Assembly: GCF_041677825.1 (NCBI RefSeq)
Contig: NZ_JBAYPG010000005.1
Coordinates: forward strand, 60,130-124,129
Source of the DNA: Castellaniella sp041677825
GTDB taxonomy: Bacteria; Pseudomonadota; Gammaproteobacteria; Burkholderiales; Burkholderiaceae_B
Direction: 5' to 3'
Length of the DNA: 64,000 nt
In this document: piece after piece, positions 8,297 through 16,719 of the stretch
Layout of the letters: every line of letters starts with the position of its first letter
How positions within the stretch are numbered: the first letter of the stretch is position 1
The notes under the pieces: generated by a model
The model's database searches: none
Seen by the model: the letters and a program-made list of their open reading frames with translations, nothing else
Told to the model about the DNA's origin: nothing
Made by a program: the position numbers and the translations under genes

Positions 8297-9385
8297 TCAT
8301 TGTCCTTCTGAAGATCCGTGTCGTTCCTGCCCGCCGGATGCCGTGCCAGTGGATGGCGTATCGGTGGCTGCGCCAGTCAGGTACAGGGTTTGCGTATCGA
8401 AGGCCAGATCGGCCCCATTGCGATGCACGATATCGATGATGTTCAGGTACACATCCTGCTGGATCTCGAGCCATTGCGCCCAGTTGGTGGTTTTGGTGAA
8501 GCAGTACACCAGGATATCCAGGGATGAACTGGCAAACGCATCGAAATACACCAGCAGAGTCTGTGACTGATCGATCCGGTCATCGTGCCGGAGCATATCG
8601 CGGATGTCATTCACGACAGCGCGCATCCGGCCGGCGTCTTCGTAGCGCAGGCTGATGGTGGCCTTGATGCGCCGGTTGGTCATCCGGCCCGGGTTTTCGA
8701 CACTGATGGAGGAAAACAGTGAATTGGGCACATACAGCGGGCGGTGGTCGAAGGTGATGATCCTGGTGATGCGCCAGCCGATTTCCACGACCGTCCCTTC
8801 GATATTGCGATCCGGTGAACTGATCCAGTCGCCGATGTTGAACTGGCGGTTGTAGAACAGCATGATGCCCGAGAGGAAATTGCTGAGCACATCCTTGCTC
8901 GCCATCCCGATCACGATGCCGCCGATGCCGCCAAACGCCAGCAAGCCCGAGACACTGAACCCCAGCTTCTCGCCAAACAGCAGAACCAGTACGACGACCA
9001 CGACCACCTTGAAGGTGCGGGCGATCAGGCGTGCTGTCGTGGCATCGTTGCCCTTGAGAATCTGCCGGTGCTCCATCAGATCGATGAACAGGAACGCCTG
9101 CAGCACCAGGATCAAGGCGATTGCCGCCACCGTGGACAGGTCGACCACGCGATCCGAAAAGGCCGGCAGATCCATGTCCTGCACCGCATCGATCGCGTAG
9201 TGCCTGCATGTGAGGACCAGCACGCACAGGAAGACGGCGTACAAGGCATGCAACGACACTTTCCACGGAATGCTGCGCGCCTGCCCGCGGTGCAGTCTGG
9301 CGCGCGTCAGCCAGGCCCCCAGCACAGCGCCCGCCATGATCAGCAGGCCCAGCCCGTATTTGACCAGCAGGGCTTCAGAAATCAT
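8297..9385 (-). CDS. Mechanosensitive ion channel, MscS family
   Basis: A 362-residue channel with four or five N-terminal hydrophobic segments, then the MscS pore-lining helix and beta domain: AFGGIGGIVIGMASKDVLSN followed by FNIGDWI, VVEIGWRITRI and YVPNSLFSS. Such channels release solutes on hypo-osmotic shock. The ATG at 9385 is chosen; the frame is also open from a TTG at 9394. No good ribosome site precedes 9385. Instead a 13-codon reading frame from ATG 9423 ends at an ATGA overlap with this start, so translation may be coupled to a leader peptide. The C-terminal 25 residues are Ser/Thr/Gly-rich. Confidence 0.9.
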   Translation of the reverse strand: MISEALLVKYGLGLLIMAGAVLGAWLTRARLHRGQARSIPWKVSLHALYAVFLCVLVLTCRHYAIDAVQDMDLPAFSDRVVDLSTVAAIALILVLQAFLFIDLMEHRQILKGNDATTARLIARTFKVVVVVVLVLLFGEKLGFSVSGLLAFGGIGGIVIGMASKDVLSNFLSGIMLFYNRQFNIGDWISSPDRNIEGTVVEIGWRITRIITFDHRPLYVPNSLFSSISVENPGRMTNRRIKATISLRYEDAGRMRAVVNDIRDMLRHDDRIDQSQTLLVYFDAFASSSLDILVYCFTKTTNWAQWLEIQQDVYLNIIDIVHRNGADLAFDTQTLYLTGAATDTPSTGTASGGQERHGSSEGQ

Positions 9386-9423
9386 GATGGGCAAATTTCA
9401 TGGTGCTTCCTGTGAGATTTCAT
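9382..9423 (-). CDS. Possible 13-residue leader peptide of mscS
   Basis: A short frame starting at ATG 9423 reads MKSHRKHHEICPS and stops at TGA 9384-9382, overlapping the mscS ATG at 9385 as ATGA. An AGGAAGC-type site stands before its start. There is no family evidence; the case rests on position, the ribosome site and the overlap. Confidence 0.3.
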   Translation of the reverse strand: MKSHRKHHEICPS

Positions 9424-9484
9424 GGCGCTTCCTGTGGCGCTTCATGGTGCCTCCTGTGAAACTTCATGGCGCTTCCTGTGGGTC
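9397..9484. repeat. Four 22-bp tandem repeats before mscS
   Basis: Units at 9397, 9419, 9441 and 9463 differ at a few positions. Read on the minus strand, each contains an AGGA(A/G)GC(A/G)CC segment followed by ATGAA, so each unit looks like a ribosome-binding site with a start codon. Because 22 is not a multiple of three, the four starts fall in different frames. Confidence 0.9.
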
Positions 9485-9522
9485 TGTCGGCTCCATCGGC
9501 GACTGCCAGCCCGCAGCCCGCG

Positions 9523-10251
9523 TCATGCATGGGATTGGCCCGCCACCGTGCCCCTGACGTGGAGATGCGGGTGCACATGGACATGGGGGTGCACGTGGAT
9601 TTCGGCCTCTTTCAGAACACCGGATGACAGCGCCATGGCCCGGGTCGCGATTTGTGTGACAAATTGTTCATCATGTGATACTAGCAGGATTGCACCCGAA
9701 AATGTCAATAGGGCCGCACGCAGGCGCTCGCCGTTTTCGTGGTCCACGCCGTTGGTCGGCTCATCCAGCAAGAGCACCTCGGGGCGCATGGCCAGCAGGC
9801 CTGCCAGGCAGACCAGGCGTTTTTCCCCGCCCGACAGGCGATGCGCAAAACGCTCGGACAGATGATCGATACCCAGTTCACGCAACGTTTCCATGGCACG
9901 CGCACGGGCCTCATCGTTACTCATGCCGAGGTTGCACGGGCCGAATGCAACGTCTTCGATGACACTGGGGCAAAAGAGTTGGTCATCGCTTTCCTGAAAC
10001 AGGAAACCGATGCGCGGACGATGGCTGCGAAATTCGGCTTCACGCCGGCAGTTCTCACCAAACAGCGTGATTTCACCCCCGGCAGCCTGCTCGAGCCCGA
10101 CGATGGTGCGCAGCAAGGTCGTCTTTCCGGCGCCGTTGGGCCCCACGATGGCCAGCCGCTCGCCCCTGGAAAGGGTGAAGCCGGCGCGATCCAGGACGAG
10201 CCTGTCATCACGCCGGACTTGAACATCATGCACGCGAATCAGTTCATCCAT
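9523..10251 (-). CDS. cbiO: ECF nickel/cobalt importer ATPase with His-rich tail
   Basis: The ATP-binding subunit of an energy-coupling-factor Ni/Co importer. Of 242 residues, Walker A is VGPNGAGKTT near 35-43, the signature HRLSGGEKR near 140 and Walker B VLLLDEPT; the ECF-typical FLFQESDDQLF Q-loop is present. The last 20 residues form an alternating His tail (HVHPHVHVHPHLHV), unusual for an ATPase subunit and suggestive of nickel binding at the cytoplasmic face. Start ATG 10251 overlaps cbiQ by 13 bases. The frame is open 67 codons further upstream, inside cbiQ, but that part is not family-like. It is the last gene of the cbiKMLQO operon. Confidence 0.9.
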   Translation of the reverse strand: MDELIRVHDVQVRRDDRLVLDRAGFTLSRGERLAIVGPNGAGKTTLLRTIVGLEQAAGGEITLFGENCRREAEFRSHRPRIGFLFQESDDQLFCPSVIEDVAFGPCNLGMSNDEARARAMETLRELGIDHLSERFAHRLSGGEKRLVCLAGLLAMRPEVLLLDEPTNGVDHENGERLRAALLTFSGAILLVSHDEQFVTQIATRAMALSSGVLKEAEIHVHPHVHVHPHLHVRGTVAGQSHA

Positions 10252-10958
10252 ATCGTGTCCCACGCAAGAAGAAGCGCAGCCCCCGCCATCAGGCCCATCA
10301 TGGCGAACCAGTCTCTCATGGCCGGCGCAGGCAGTTCGGACTGCGGAAACCGCCCCGAATAACAGCGCAGGCGCATGGCCTCTTCGACCCGGTCGGCGCG
10401 CTCCATGGCCCGCACCAGCAGCATCCCCAGCAGGTAGCCGTAACTGCGCCACGTGTGTCGGCTGGAACGTGGCACAAAGGCCCGGGCCCGCATGGATTCG
10501 CGCAAACGCAGGAACTCGGACTGGATCAGCGCCAGGTACCTGACCACCGCCACAAACAGGCGCACCAGGGCCTCGGGCACATGCAGGCCGCGCAAGGCCG
10601 CCCCGAGGCTGGGTACATCGGCCGAGGCAAACATCAAGGATACCAGCAGCACCGACGCCGTCACCTTGCAGGCCAGCACCAGCGCACGTGCAAGGCCCTC
10701 GACAGTCGCGACAAATGGCCCCAGGCGCAAGAGCTCACCCCCGGGTATCGTGAATGGCAGCGTGATCAGCAACAGGATCAGAAACCCTTCAAGGTGCAGC
10801 AACCGCTTCCAGGGGATGGCCTGGCGATGGATCGCGTACAGCATCAGTACCAGTACGAGCCCCGCACCGGCAGGCGCGAGCCCCCGTACCGGGGTGAACA
10901 GGATCAGGGCCACAAGGCTGCCCAGCAAGCGCAGACGCAGATCATGGGGGCGAGTCAT
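10239..10958 (-). CDS. cbiQ: ECF nickel/cobalt importer transmembrane T component
   Basis: A 239-residue membrane protein of the CbiQ/EcfT family. It couples the ATPase to the substrate-binding CbiM. About five hydrophobic segments are visible, and the cytoplasmic coupling motif reads ESMRARAF, close to the family's Ala-Arg-Gly motif with Ala in place of Gly. A second Arg-rich segment (EEAMRLRCYSGRF) resembles the second coupling helix. ATG 10958 overlaps the preceding gene by 4 bases (ATGA) and the end overlaps cbiO. Confidence 0.88.
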   Translation of the reverse strand: MTRPHDLRLRLLGSLVALILFTPVRGLAPAGAGLVLVLMLYAIHRQAIPWKRLLHLEGFLILLLITLPFTIPGGELLRLGPFVATVEGLARALVLACKVTASVLLVSLMFASADVPSLGAALRGLHVPEALVRLFVAVVRYLALIQSEFLRLRESMRARAFVPRSSRHTWRSYGYLLGMLLVRAMERADRVEEAMRLRCYSGRFPQSELPAPAMRDWFAMMGLMAGAALLLAWDTIWMN

Positions 10959-11623
10959 CGCTTGCGGCTACGTGCCCACAAGCCGATGCCCGCCAAGCCA
11001 ATGATCAGGAAAATGCCGGACATCGTATCGGTCAGACGCATGCGCGCATCCATGGCCTCGATACGTTCGAGCAGGGGCCCCACTTGTCGTTCGACGGCCT
11101 CTTCGACCAGTTGCCGATCGGCTGCATCCAGGGGCGCACGCATGCCGGCCCGAGCATCGCCAGGCAGCGGTGCAGCACCCTGGCTGGCGTCGGGCCCCCG
11201 AGCAGTGCCCCCGGATGCGCCGCCCTGTGGTGCATCCGCGCCCGACAGGTCGGCAAACCGCGTCGGCGGCAGCCGGGTGGTCGCCACGTGACCTTCCTGG
11301 GTGTCCACCGTGATCACGACATCACCCGTGACCCGCGAGGGTACGGTGAACTGGTAATGACCTTCGTCATCGGTGTGGCCTTCGGCGACCGCGACGCCAT
11401 CCATTTTTGCCACCCAGCCGACGTTGGACGGCCGCCCGCCCCCGATGAAGAACGCGTAGCCACTCACCTGCGCGCCATCGACCCTGGCAAAGAGCCGCAG
11501 GCTGTGGGCGTTCACCGGGCCAGCCAACAGAGCAATCAGAAGCAGCGCCATCACGCGCGCAAGGCGCGACGGGTGGCCATTTTGCCTGGCCCGTACCGCG
11601 GGGCTCATCGTGCAATGGTTCAT
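10955..11623 (-). CDS. Nickel/cobalt importer accessory component, CbiL/NikL-like
   Basis: The 222-residue protein has a signal/anchor helix ending VNAHSLRLFARVDG, a periplasmic beta-sandwich of the carboxypeptidase-regulatory type, a variable Gly/Ala/Pro linker, a predicted coiled helix and a C-terminal membrane segment (FLIIGLAGIGLWA) ending in a basic tail. Two-anchor proteins of this shape replace CbiN in many proteobacterial nickel importers. The N-terminal His after the likely cleavage site may bind metal. ATG 11623 has an AGGTGA ribosome site overlapping the cbiM stop, and the stop overlaps cbiQ as ATGA. Naming is by context and shape, not by a catalytic motif. Confidence 0.72.
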   Translation of the reverse strand: MNHCTMSPAVRARQNGHPSRLARVMALLLIALLAGPVNAHSLRLFARVDGAQVSGYAFFIGGGRPSNVGWVAKMDGVAVAEGHTDDEGHYQFTVPSRVTGDVVITVDTQEGHVATTRLPPTRFADLSGADAPQGGASGGTARGPDASQGAAPLPGDARAGMRAPLDAADRQLVEEAVERQVGPLLERIEAMDARMRLTDTMSGIFLIIGLAGIGLWARSRKR

Positions 11624-11630
11624 GACTGGA

Positions 11631-12257
11631 TCACCTGTCCGGACTCGCCAGGTGGGGCAGCAGCGCCTGCGGCCTGACACGCGCGAGAAACCCGATGATG
11701 GCAGCCGTAATGACCGCGTCAGCCAGCGCCAGAGGCACATAGGTGATCAGCACCACCTTGGCCACCGGCGTGAATTCGGAAGACGACAGCCACAGTGCCA
11801 GTGCCACCAGCCCGCCGGTCGCCAGTACACACAGGGCCGCGCCGACCGCGGCCAGCAACCCGGCCCGAAACGGCGAGCGCGCATGGCGCACCCAGGGCCC
11901 CAGCAGCAGCCCCACGATGGCGCCCGGCAACGCGATATTGGTGGCATTGATCCCCAGAGTGGTCAAACCGCCAAAACCGAACAGAACGGCCTGCAGCACA
12001 AGCGCCACCACGACGGCTGGAAAGATCCCCACCCCCAGGATCAACCCCATCAGCCCTGAAAGGAGCAGGTGCACACTGGACGGACCGATCGGCACCGAGA
12101 TGAGCGAGGCCACGAAAAACACGGCGGAAAGAATCGCCATGCGAGGTATCGACCGGTCATCGATGCGCCGGATGGCCAGGGCAACCCCTGCGGCGGCGAC
12201 GACGCCCCCCCCGACCAGCACCGGGACGGACAGGATGCCGTCGGGGATGTGGGCCAT
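11631..12257 (-). CDS. cbiM: ECF nickel/cobalt importer substrate-binding component CbiM
   Basis: A 208-residue membrane protein with about seven hydrophobic segments. CbiM/NikM binds the metal through its N-terminal amine and His2 plus an inner His. Here the sequence starts MAHIPDGILS rather than MHIPDG. Methionine removal before Ala would put the His at position 2 of the mature chain, preserving the site. The inner conserved segment GPSSVHLLLSGLMG, with its His near 63, is present. One base separates its start from the stop of the DUF4198 gene upstream. Confidence 0.92.
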   Translation of the reverse strand: MAHIPDGILSVPVLVGGGVVAAAGVALAIRRIDDRSIPRMAILSAVFFVASLISVPIGPSSVHLLLSGLMGLILGVGIFPAVVVALVLQAVLFGFGGLTTLGINATNIALPGAIVGLLLGPWVRHARSPFRAGLLAAVGAALCVLATGGLVALALWLSSSEFTPVAKVVLITYVPLALADAVITAAIIGFLARVRPQALLPHLASPDR

Positions 12258-12258
12258 G

Positions 12259-13035
12259 CTACTGGCTCACGGGGCTCGCATGAACCCAGATCAGTGCGCC
12301 TTCCTCGACCGGCACCGGCTTGCCCTCGGGCGACTGCATGGGCGCGTCGCCCTCGAGCAGCGCGGCAAACCCCCACCAGCCCGGCATGGGCATGACGTAG
12401 GTGAAGGTGCCGTTGGCATCGGCCTTGAGCACCTGGGTGATGAAGGCATCGTTGGGCGCCTCGATACCGGCCTCGTTCACGTAGGCCACTTCGATTTCGG
12501 CAAATGGCACCGGCTGGCCGGCCTGGGTCACCACGCCTGTGAAGCCGTTGCCTGCCCACAGCCCGGTTGGACGCGTCAGGGGCTGGATTTCGACCGGCAG
12601 ACCGACCATCGCGTCCCAGCCCTCGCCCGATGCATAACTGTCGACGATCACCTTGGCGTGGTGCACGATATACAGATTTTCGGCGGGCTCCCAGTACGGC
12701 TGCGGCGTCACGTAGAATACGGCGGCCCCGGGCTCGGCCAGATCATGCGATACCTGCCAGGTACTTGCCCCATCGACGGATTTTTCGACCAGGCTGGCGG
12801 CCAGGTCGGTTTTCGTGCCATGCGCAAGGACGCCCACCGCCGCAGGCCGTTTCATGTCCATGACCGGCCCGCCTTCAAAGGGATGAGTGAACACCAGATC
12901 GAGGGTCACTTCGCCGCCTTCGGGCAGTACATCGGCTGGCGGCAGGATTTCCTGGAAATGGGCCGATGCGGGCCCGGCGACAGAACCGGCCAGCATCAGG
13001 GCCAAAGCCGTACGGGAAAGCAGGGGCAGAAACAT
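12259..13035 (-). CDS. Periplasmic nickel/cobalt-uptake protein CbiK-like (DUF4198)
   Basis: A 258-residue secreted protein of the DUF4198/CbiK group. A signal peptide of about 25 residues ends ASVAGPASA, so the mature chain would begin HFQEILP with an N-terminal His. The family segments DLVFTHPFEGG, YVTPQPYWEPAENLYIVHH and ADANGTFTYVMPMPGWWGFA follow. The protein presumably scavenges or delivers Ni/Co to CbiM. It is the first gene of the transporter operon. No NikR box or cobalamin-type leader was recognised in the 125 bases before it. Confidence 0.85.
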   Translation of the reverse strand: MFLPLLSRTALALMLAGSVAGPASAHFQEILPPADVLPEGGEVTLDLVFTHPFEGGPVMDMKRPAAVGVLAHGTKTDLAASLVEKSVDGASTWQVSHDLAEPGAAVFYVTPQPYWEPAENLYIVHHAKVIVDSYASGEGWDAMVGLPVEIQPLTRPTGLWAGNGFTGVVTQAGQPVPFAEIEVAYVNEAGIEAPNDAFITQVLKADANGTFTYVMPMPGWWGFAALLEGDAPMQSPEGKPVPVEEGALIWVHASPVSQ

Positions 13036-13162
13036 GAACGCATCCTTGAAATATGGGCAGACCCGCCAATTCTAGCGTCCTGAGATTTATCGTCAACCGA
13101 CCGCAGCCCCCGAACCCCCCTCTTGCCCCCTGCTGGTGCAGGCCGCACGCAGCCCTCGCGCC

Positions 13163-14146
13163 TTACGCGCAGTCGACCACGACATTGCCCAGCACCCGGC
13201 CAGACTCGACGGCTTCGTGGGCGCGCACGATATCGGACAGCGGGCAGACCTCACCCACCAGATGCCGCAGTTTCCCGGCCCGCAGCATCTGGTTGATGCC
13301 ATTGATCGCCGCCTCGCGCTCGCCAGGCCGCAATTCGTACACGAGAAAGGGCCGCAGGCTGATCGAGCGATACAGCCAGGCCCAGAAATCCAGCGCCACA
13401 GGCTCACGGCGGTTGCTGCCATACGGCACCACGCAGGCGTGCGGCGCCACTGCGCCTTGCGACACCAGTTCGTGCGAGGATGAAAAATCCAGGTCGACGA
13501 GACCATCGACCCCCTTCTGGTCCGTGCGCTGCAGCACCTCATGCGCCACATCGCCCTGTTTGTACAGAATCACATCGGGCAGGCCCGCTGCGGCCATGGC
13601 CGCGGCCTTTTCAGCCGAGCCCACGGTCGTGATCACATGCGCCCCCCACAAACGGGCCATCTGGGCGGCATAAAACCCGACACCCGAGGCACCACCGGTC
13701 ACCAGAATGGTCTTGCCGTGCACATCGCCGAGCAAGCGCACCGCGTGAAAGGCCGTCATGGCCGGGATCCCCAGGCACGCCCCCTCTTCGAAGCTGACAG
13801 ACGGCGGCAAGGTGACGGCCTGTACGGCCGGCAGGGCAATATACTGGGCGGCCGTACCCGAGGGGCGCTGCCACTGGCCATTCCACACCCAGACGCGTTC
13901 CCCCAGGCGACCGGGCGCAACGCCTTCACCCACCTGATCGATCTCGCCCGCGCCATCGCTGTGTGGAATGATGCGATCCCAGCGCACCGGCCGCCCACCC
14001 GCGCGCGATTTGGTGTCCGACGGATTGACCCCCGAAGCCCTCAGGCGCACGCGCACTTCTCCAGCCCCGGCCTGCGGGTCAGGTTGCAGGCCCACCTGCA
14101 GCACCTCGGCTGCCGGCCCGTTTTTCTCATACCATGCTGCATGCAT
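13163..14146 (-). CDS. NADPH:quinone reductase-like zinc-independent MDR oxidoreductase
   Basis: A 327-residue member of the medium-chain dehydrogenase/reductase superfamily, quinone oxidoreductase branch. The N-terminal GroES-like domain has GEVRVRLRASGVNPSD, and the Rossmann domain carries VTGGASGVGFYAAQMARLWG near 150-170 with the AxxGVG variant of the NADP motif. No zinc-ligand cluster is present. ATG 14146 is preceded by GGAGTG at good spacing and is preferred over ATG 14158. It probably reduces quinones or enones. It is divergent from catalase, which suggests an oxidative-stress setting. Confidence 0.85.
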   Translation of the reverse strand: MHAAWYEKNGPAAEVLQVGLQPDPQAGAGEVRVRLRASGVNPSDTKSRAGGRPVRWDRIIPHSDGAGEIDQVGEGVAPGRLGERVWVWNGQWQRPSGTAAQYIALPAVQAVTLPPSVSFEEGACLGIPAMTAFHAVRLLGDVHGKTILVTGGASGVGFYAAQMARLWGAHVITTVGSAEKAAAMAAAGLPDVILYKQGDVAHEVLQRTDQKGVDGLVDLDFSSSHELVSQGAVAPHACVVPYGSNRREPVALDFWAWLYRSISLRPFLVYELRPGEREAAINGINQMLRAGKLRHLVGEVCPLSDIVRAHEAVESGRVLGNVVVDCA

Positions 14147-14163
14147 CAGACACTCCATGGATC

Positions 14164-14240
14164 ATTCAATATATTTCAATAATTGATTCAATGGATCATA
14201 TAGCCAAAATAAATGGCATCCATGAACAATACCAATTGGT
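14164..14240. promoter_or_regulatory. Repeat-rich control region between qor-like gene and catalase
   Basis: The 183-base divergent gap is AT-rich near 14160-14215. TCAAT occurs at 14166, 14176 and 14188, with ATTGA at 14182, giving two overlapping perfect dyads (TCAAT-A-ATTGA and ATTGA-T-TCAAT). A perfect 10-bp palindrome ACCAATTGGT lies at 14231-14240. I could not match these to OxyR or another named regulator. Confidence 0.4.
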
Positions 14241-14329
14241 CAGGTCAACCGATGTCGCCTAGACTGATCATATACGCAACCACACCCGGGATACCGCATC
14301 GCCCCGGCCATTTCTGCAAGGAGCACCCC

Positions 14330-15790
14330 ATGGATCACAAGAAGCTGACCACCGCAGCCGGTTGTCCGGTCGTCGACAACCAGAACGTACTCACCGCTGG
14401 ACCACGCGGCCCGCAGTTGCTGCAGGATGTCTGGTTTCTCGAGAAACTCGCCCACTTCGATCGCGAAGTCATCCCGGAACGACGCATGCACGCCAAAGGA
14501 TCCGGCGCCTGGGGCACGTTCACGGTCACCCACGACATCACGGCATATACCCGCGCAAGAATATTTTCGGCGATCGGCAAGAAAACCGAAATGTTCGCCC
14601 GTTTTTCCACTGTAGCCGGGGAACGCGGCGCCGCCGACGCCGAACGGGACATCCGCGGGTTTGCGCTGAAGTTCTACACGGAAGAAGGCAATTGGGATCT
14701 GGTCGGCAACAATACGCCGGTGTTCTTCATGCGCGACCCACTCAAGTTTCCAGACCTCAATCACGCCGTCAAGCGCGACCCGCGCACAAACCTGCGCAGC
14801 GCGCAGAACAACTGGGACTTCTGGACTCTGCTGCCCGAAGCCCTGCACCAGGTCACGATCCTGATGTCCGATCGCGGGATCCCGGCCAGCTATCGCCACA
14901 TGCACGGCTTTGGTTCACATACCTACAGCTTCATCAATGCCCAGAATGAGCGCTTCTGGGTGAAGTTCCACTTCCGCACGCAGCAGGGCATCCGCAACTG
15001 GACAGACCAGGAAGCCGAAGCCGCCATCGGCAAGTGCCGCGAGACCCACCAGCGCGATCTCTACGGGGCCATCGAGCGTGGCGACTTCCCCAAGTGGACA
15101 CTCTTTGTACAGATCATGCCTGAACTGGATGCCACCAAGGTGCCCTACCATCCATTCGATCTCAGCAAGATCTGGCCGCATGCGGATTATCCCCTGATCG
15201 AGGTGGGCGAATTCGAACTGAACCGCAACCCCGAAAATTACTTCGCCGACGTCGAGCAGGCGGCCTTCAACCCGGCCAACGTGGTGCCCGGCATCGGCTT
15301 CTCACCCGACAAGATGCTGCAGGGCCGGCTGTTTTCCTATGGCGATGCACAACGCTACCGGCTGGGCGTCAACCACAGCCTGATCCCGGTCAATGCCCCG
15401 CGCTGCCCGGTGCACAGCTACCATCGCGACGGGGCCATGCGCGTTGACGGCAACTTCGGCGGCACCCTGGCCTACGAGCCCAACAGCGCCGGCCTGTGGA
15501 AAGACCAGCCAGACTATCGCGAACCGCCGCTGCAGATCGACGGTGCCGCCGATCACTGGGATTTTCATGAAGATGACGATGATTACTTCAGCCAGCCACG
15601 CGCGCTTTTCCAGAAGATGAGCGCCGAGCAGCGTCAGGTACTGTTCGACAATACGGCACGCAACATGGGCGACGCATCAGAGGCAGTCAAACGGCGCCAC
15701 ATCGACAATTGCACGCGCTGTGACCCGGCCTATGGGGCCGGTGTGGCCAAGGCACTGGGGCTGGCGGGCGACGGGGCGGCGGCTCAATAG
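14330..15790 (+). CDS. katA: Catalase, clade 3 small-subunit, haem b
   Basis: A 486-residue monofunctional catalase that converts hydrogen peroxide to water and oxygen. The distal catalytic His54 lies in RRMHAKGSGAWGTF, Asn127 in NWDLVGNNTPVFF, and the proximal haem ligand Tyr337 in GRLFSYGDAQRYR. The length is that of small-subunit clade 3 enzymes. ATG 14330 follows an AAGGAG site; the frame extends 39 codons upstream but is not family-like there. There is no signal peptide. It ends 7 bases inside the convergent ghrA-like gene. Confidence 0.97.
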   Translation: MDHKKLTTAAGCPVVDNQNVLTAGPRGPQLLQDVWFLEKLAHFDREVIPERRMHAKGSGAWGTFTVTHDITAYTRARIFSAIGKKTEMFARFSTVAGERGAADAERDIRGFALKFYTEEGNWDLVGNNTPVFFMRDPLKFPDLNHAVKRDPRTNLRSAQNNWDFWTLLPEALHQVTILMSDRGIPASYRHMHGFGSHTYSFINAQNERFWVKFHFRTQQGIRNWTDQEAEAAIGKCRETHQRDLYGAIERGDFPKWTLFVQIMPELDATKVPYHPFDLSKIWPHADYPLIEVGEFELNRNPENYFADVEQAAFNPANVVPGIGFSPDKMLQGRLFSYGDAQRYRLGVNHSLIPVNAPRCPVHSYHRDGAMRVDGNFGGTLAYEPNSAGLWKDQPDYREPPLQIDGAADHWDFHEDDDDYFSQPRALFQKMSAEQRQVLFDNTARNMGDASEAVKRRHIDNCTRCDPAYGAGVAKALGLAGDGAAAQ

Positions 15791-16719
15791 CCATTCTCGA
15801 GAACGACCTGACCCGACGGCATCCCGCCATCCAGGTAGCAGCGTATCTTGGCCGCAACCTGTTCGACGGCATCCTGCAGCACGGTATCGGCTGCGACATG
15901 CGGCGTGATGACGATGCGCTCGTCACACCAGAACGGGTGATCGGCCGGCAACGGTTCGACCTGGAACACATCCAGCGTGGCGCCCGACAGCAAGCCGTCA
16001 TCGAGTGCCGGGATCAGGTCCTCTTCGGCCAGATGGCCACCGCGCCCCACATTGATCACGTGGGCATCCGGCAAAAGGCGCGCAAAAGTGTCGCGATTCA
16101 GGATCCCACGCGTTTCGGCCGTGAGAGGCAGCACATTGATCAGCACGCGCGTGCGGGCCAGAAAGGCATTCAGGGCAGGCAGGCCCGCAAAGCTCTCGAT
16201 ACCAGGGATGTTTTTCGGGCTGCGCGACCAGCCGGCCACCGGATACCCCAGGCCGGCGATGGCACGGGCCACGCCCTGCCCCATCAACCCCATGCCGAGT
16301 ACCCCCACCGGCCAGCCGATCCGGCGTATGGTCGGATGCGGCAGCCACTGGCATTGCCGCTGCTGGCGCGCATACCTGGAAAAATCACGCGACTGCTGCA
16401 GCAGCGCATGGACGGCGTATTCAATCATCTGCGGTGCCATGCCCGCGTCTTCGAGGCGGAAAATGTGCATCTCCGGGCTCAGGCCCGGTACCGAAAGCAA
16501 GGCATCCACACCCGCAGCCAGGTTGAACAGCGCCCGCACCTGCGGTTCACGCTGCAGCAGCGCGGCGGGCGGATTCCAGACAATGGCGAGTTCGGCACCG
16601 ACGGTCGTGCCGCTGTCATCCCACGGGACGAATTCGAACCCCGGCAGCGCTGCACGAAACGCATCGAGCCAGTCTGCCGTGTTCCGCACATGGGTGGACG
16701 CGAAAAGAATCGTGTTCAT
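15784..16719 (-). CDS. ghrA: Glyoxylate/hydroxypyruvate reductase-like 2-hydroxyacid dehydrogenase
   Basis: A 311-residue D-2-hydroxyacid dehydrogenase of the GhrA subfamily. The NAD(P) fold shows GVLGMGLMGQGVARAIAGLG near 139-158; LPLTAETRGILN, INVGRGGHLAEEDLI and the catalytic TPHVAADT segment follow. It interconverts 2-oxo and 2-hydroxy acids. It overlaps the upstream ComB-family gene by 4 bases (ATGA), so it is the last gene of the 15.8-23.0 kb run; there it may oxidise a 2-hydroxyacid instead of reducing glyoxylate. It overlaps katA 3' to 3' by 7 bases. Confidence 0.87.
   Translation of the reverse strand: MNTILFASTHVRNTADWLDAFRAALPGFEFVPWDDSGTTVGAELAIVWNPPAALLQREPQVRALFNLAAGVDALLSVPGLSPEMHIFRLEDAGMAPQMIEYAVHALLQQSRDFSRYARQQRQCQWLPHPTIRRIGWPVGVLGMGLMGQGVARAIAGLGYPVAGWSRSPKNIPGIESFAGLPALNAFLARTRVLINVLPLTAETRGILNRDTFARLLPDAHVINVGRGGHLAEEDLIPALDDGLLSGATLDVFQVEPLPADHPFWCDERIVITPHVAADTVLQDAVEQVAAKIRCYLDGGMPSGQVVLENGY

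Noticed and set aside
13036..13162. NikR operator or cobalt/nickel riboswitch before the CbiK-like gene
   Set aside because: No GTATGA-N16-TCATAC type dyad and no four-way-junction riboswitch pattern could be seen.
14147..14329. OxyR binding site before catalase
   Set aside because: No ATAG-N7-CTAT tetrad was found; only other dyads, reported separately.
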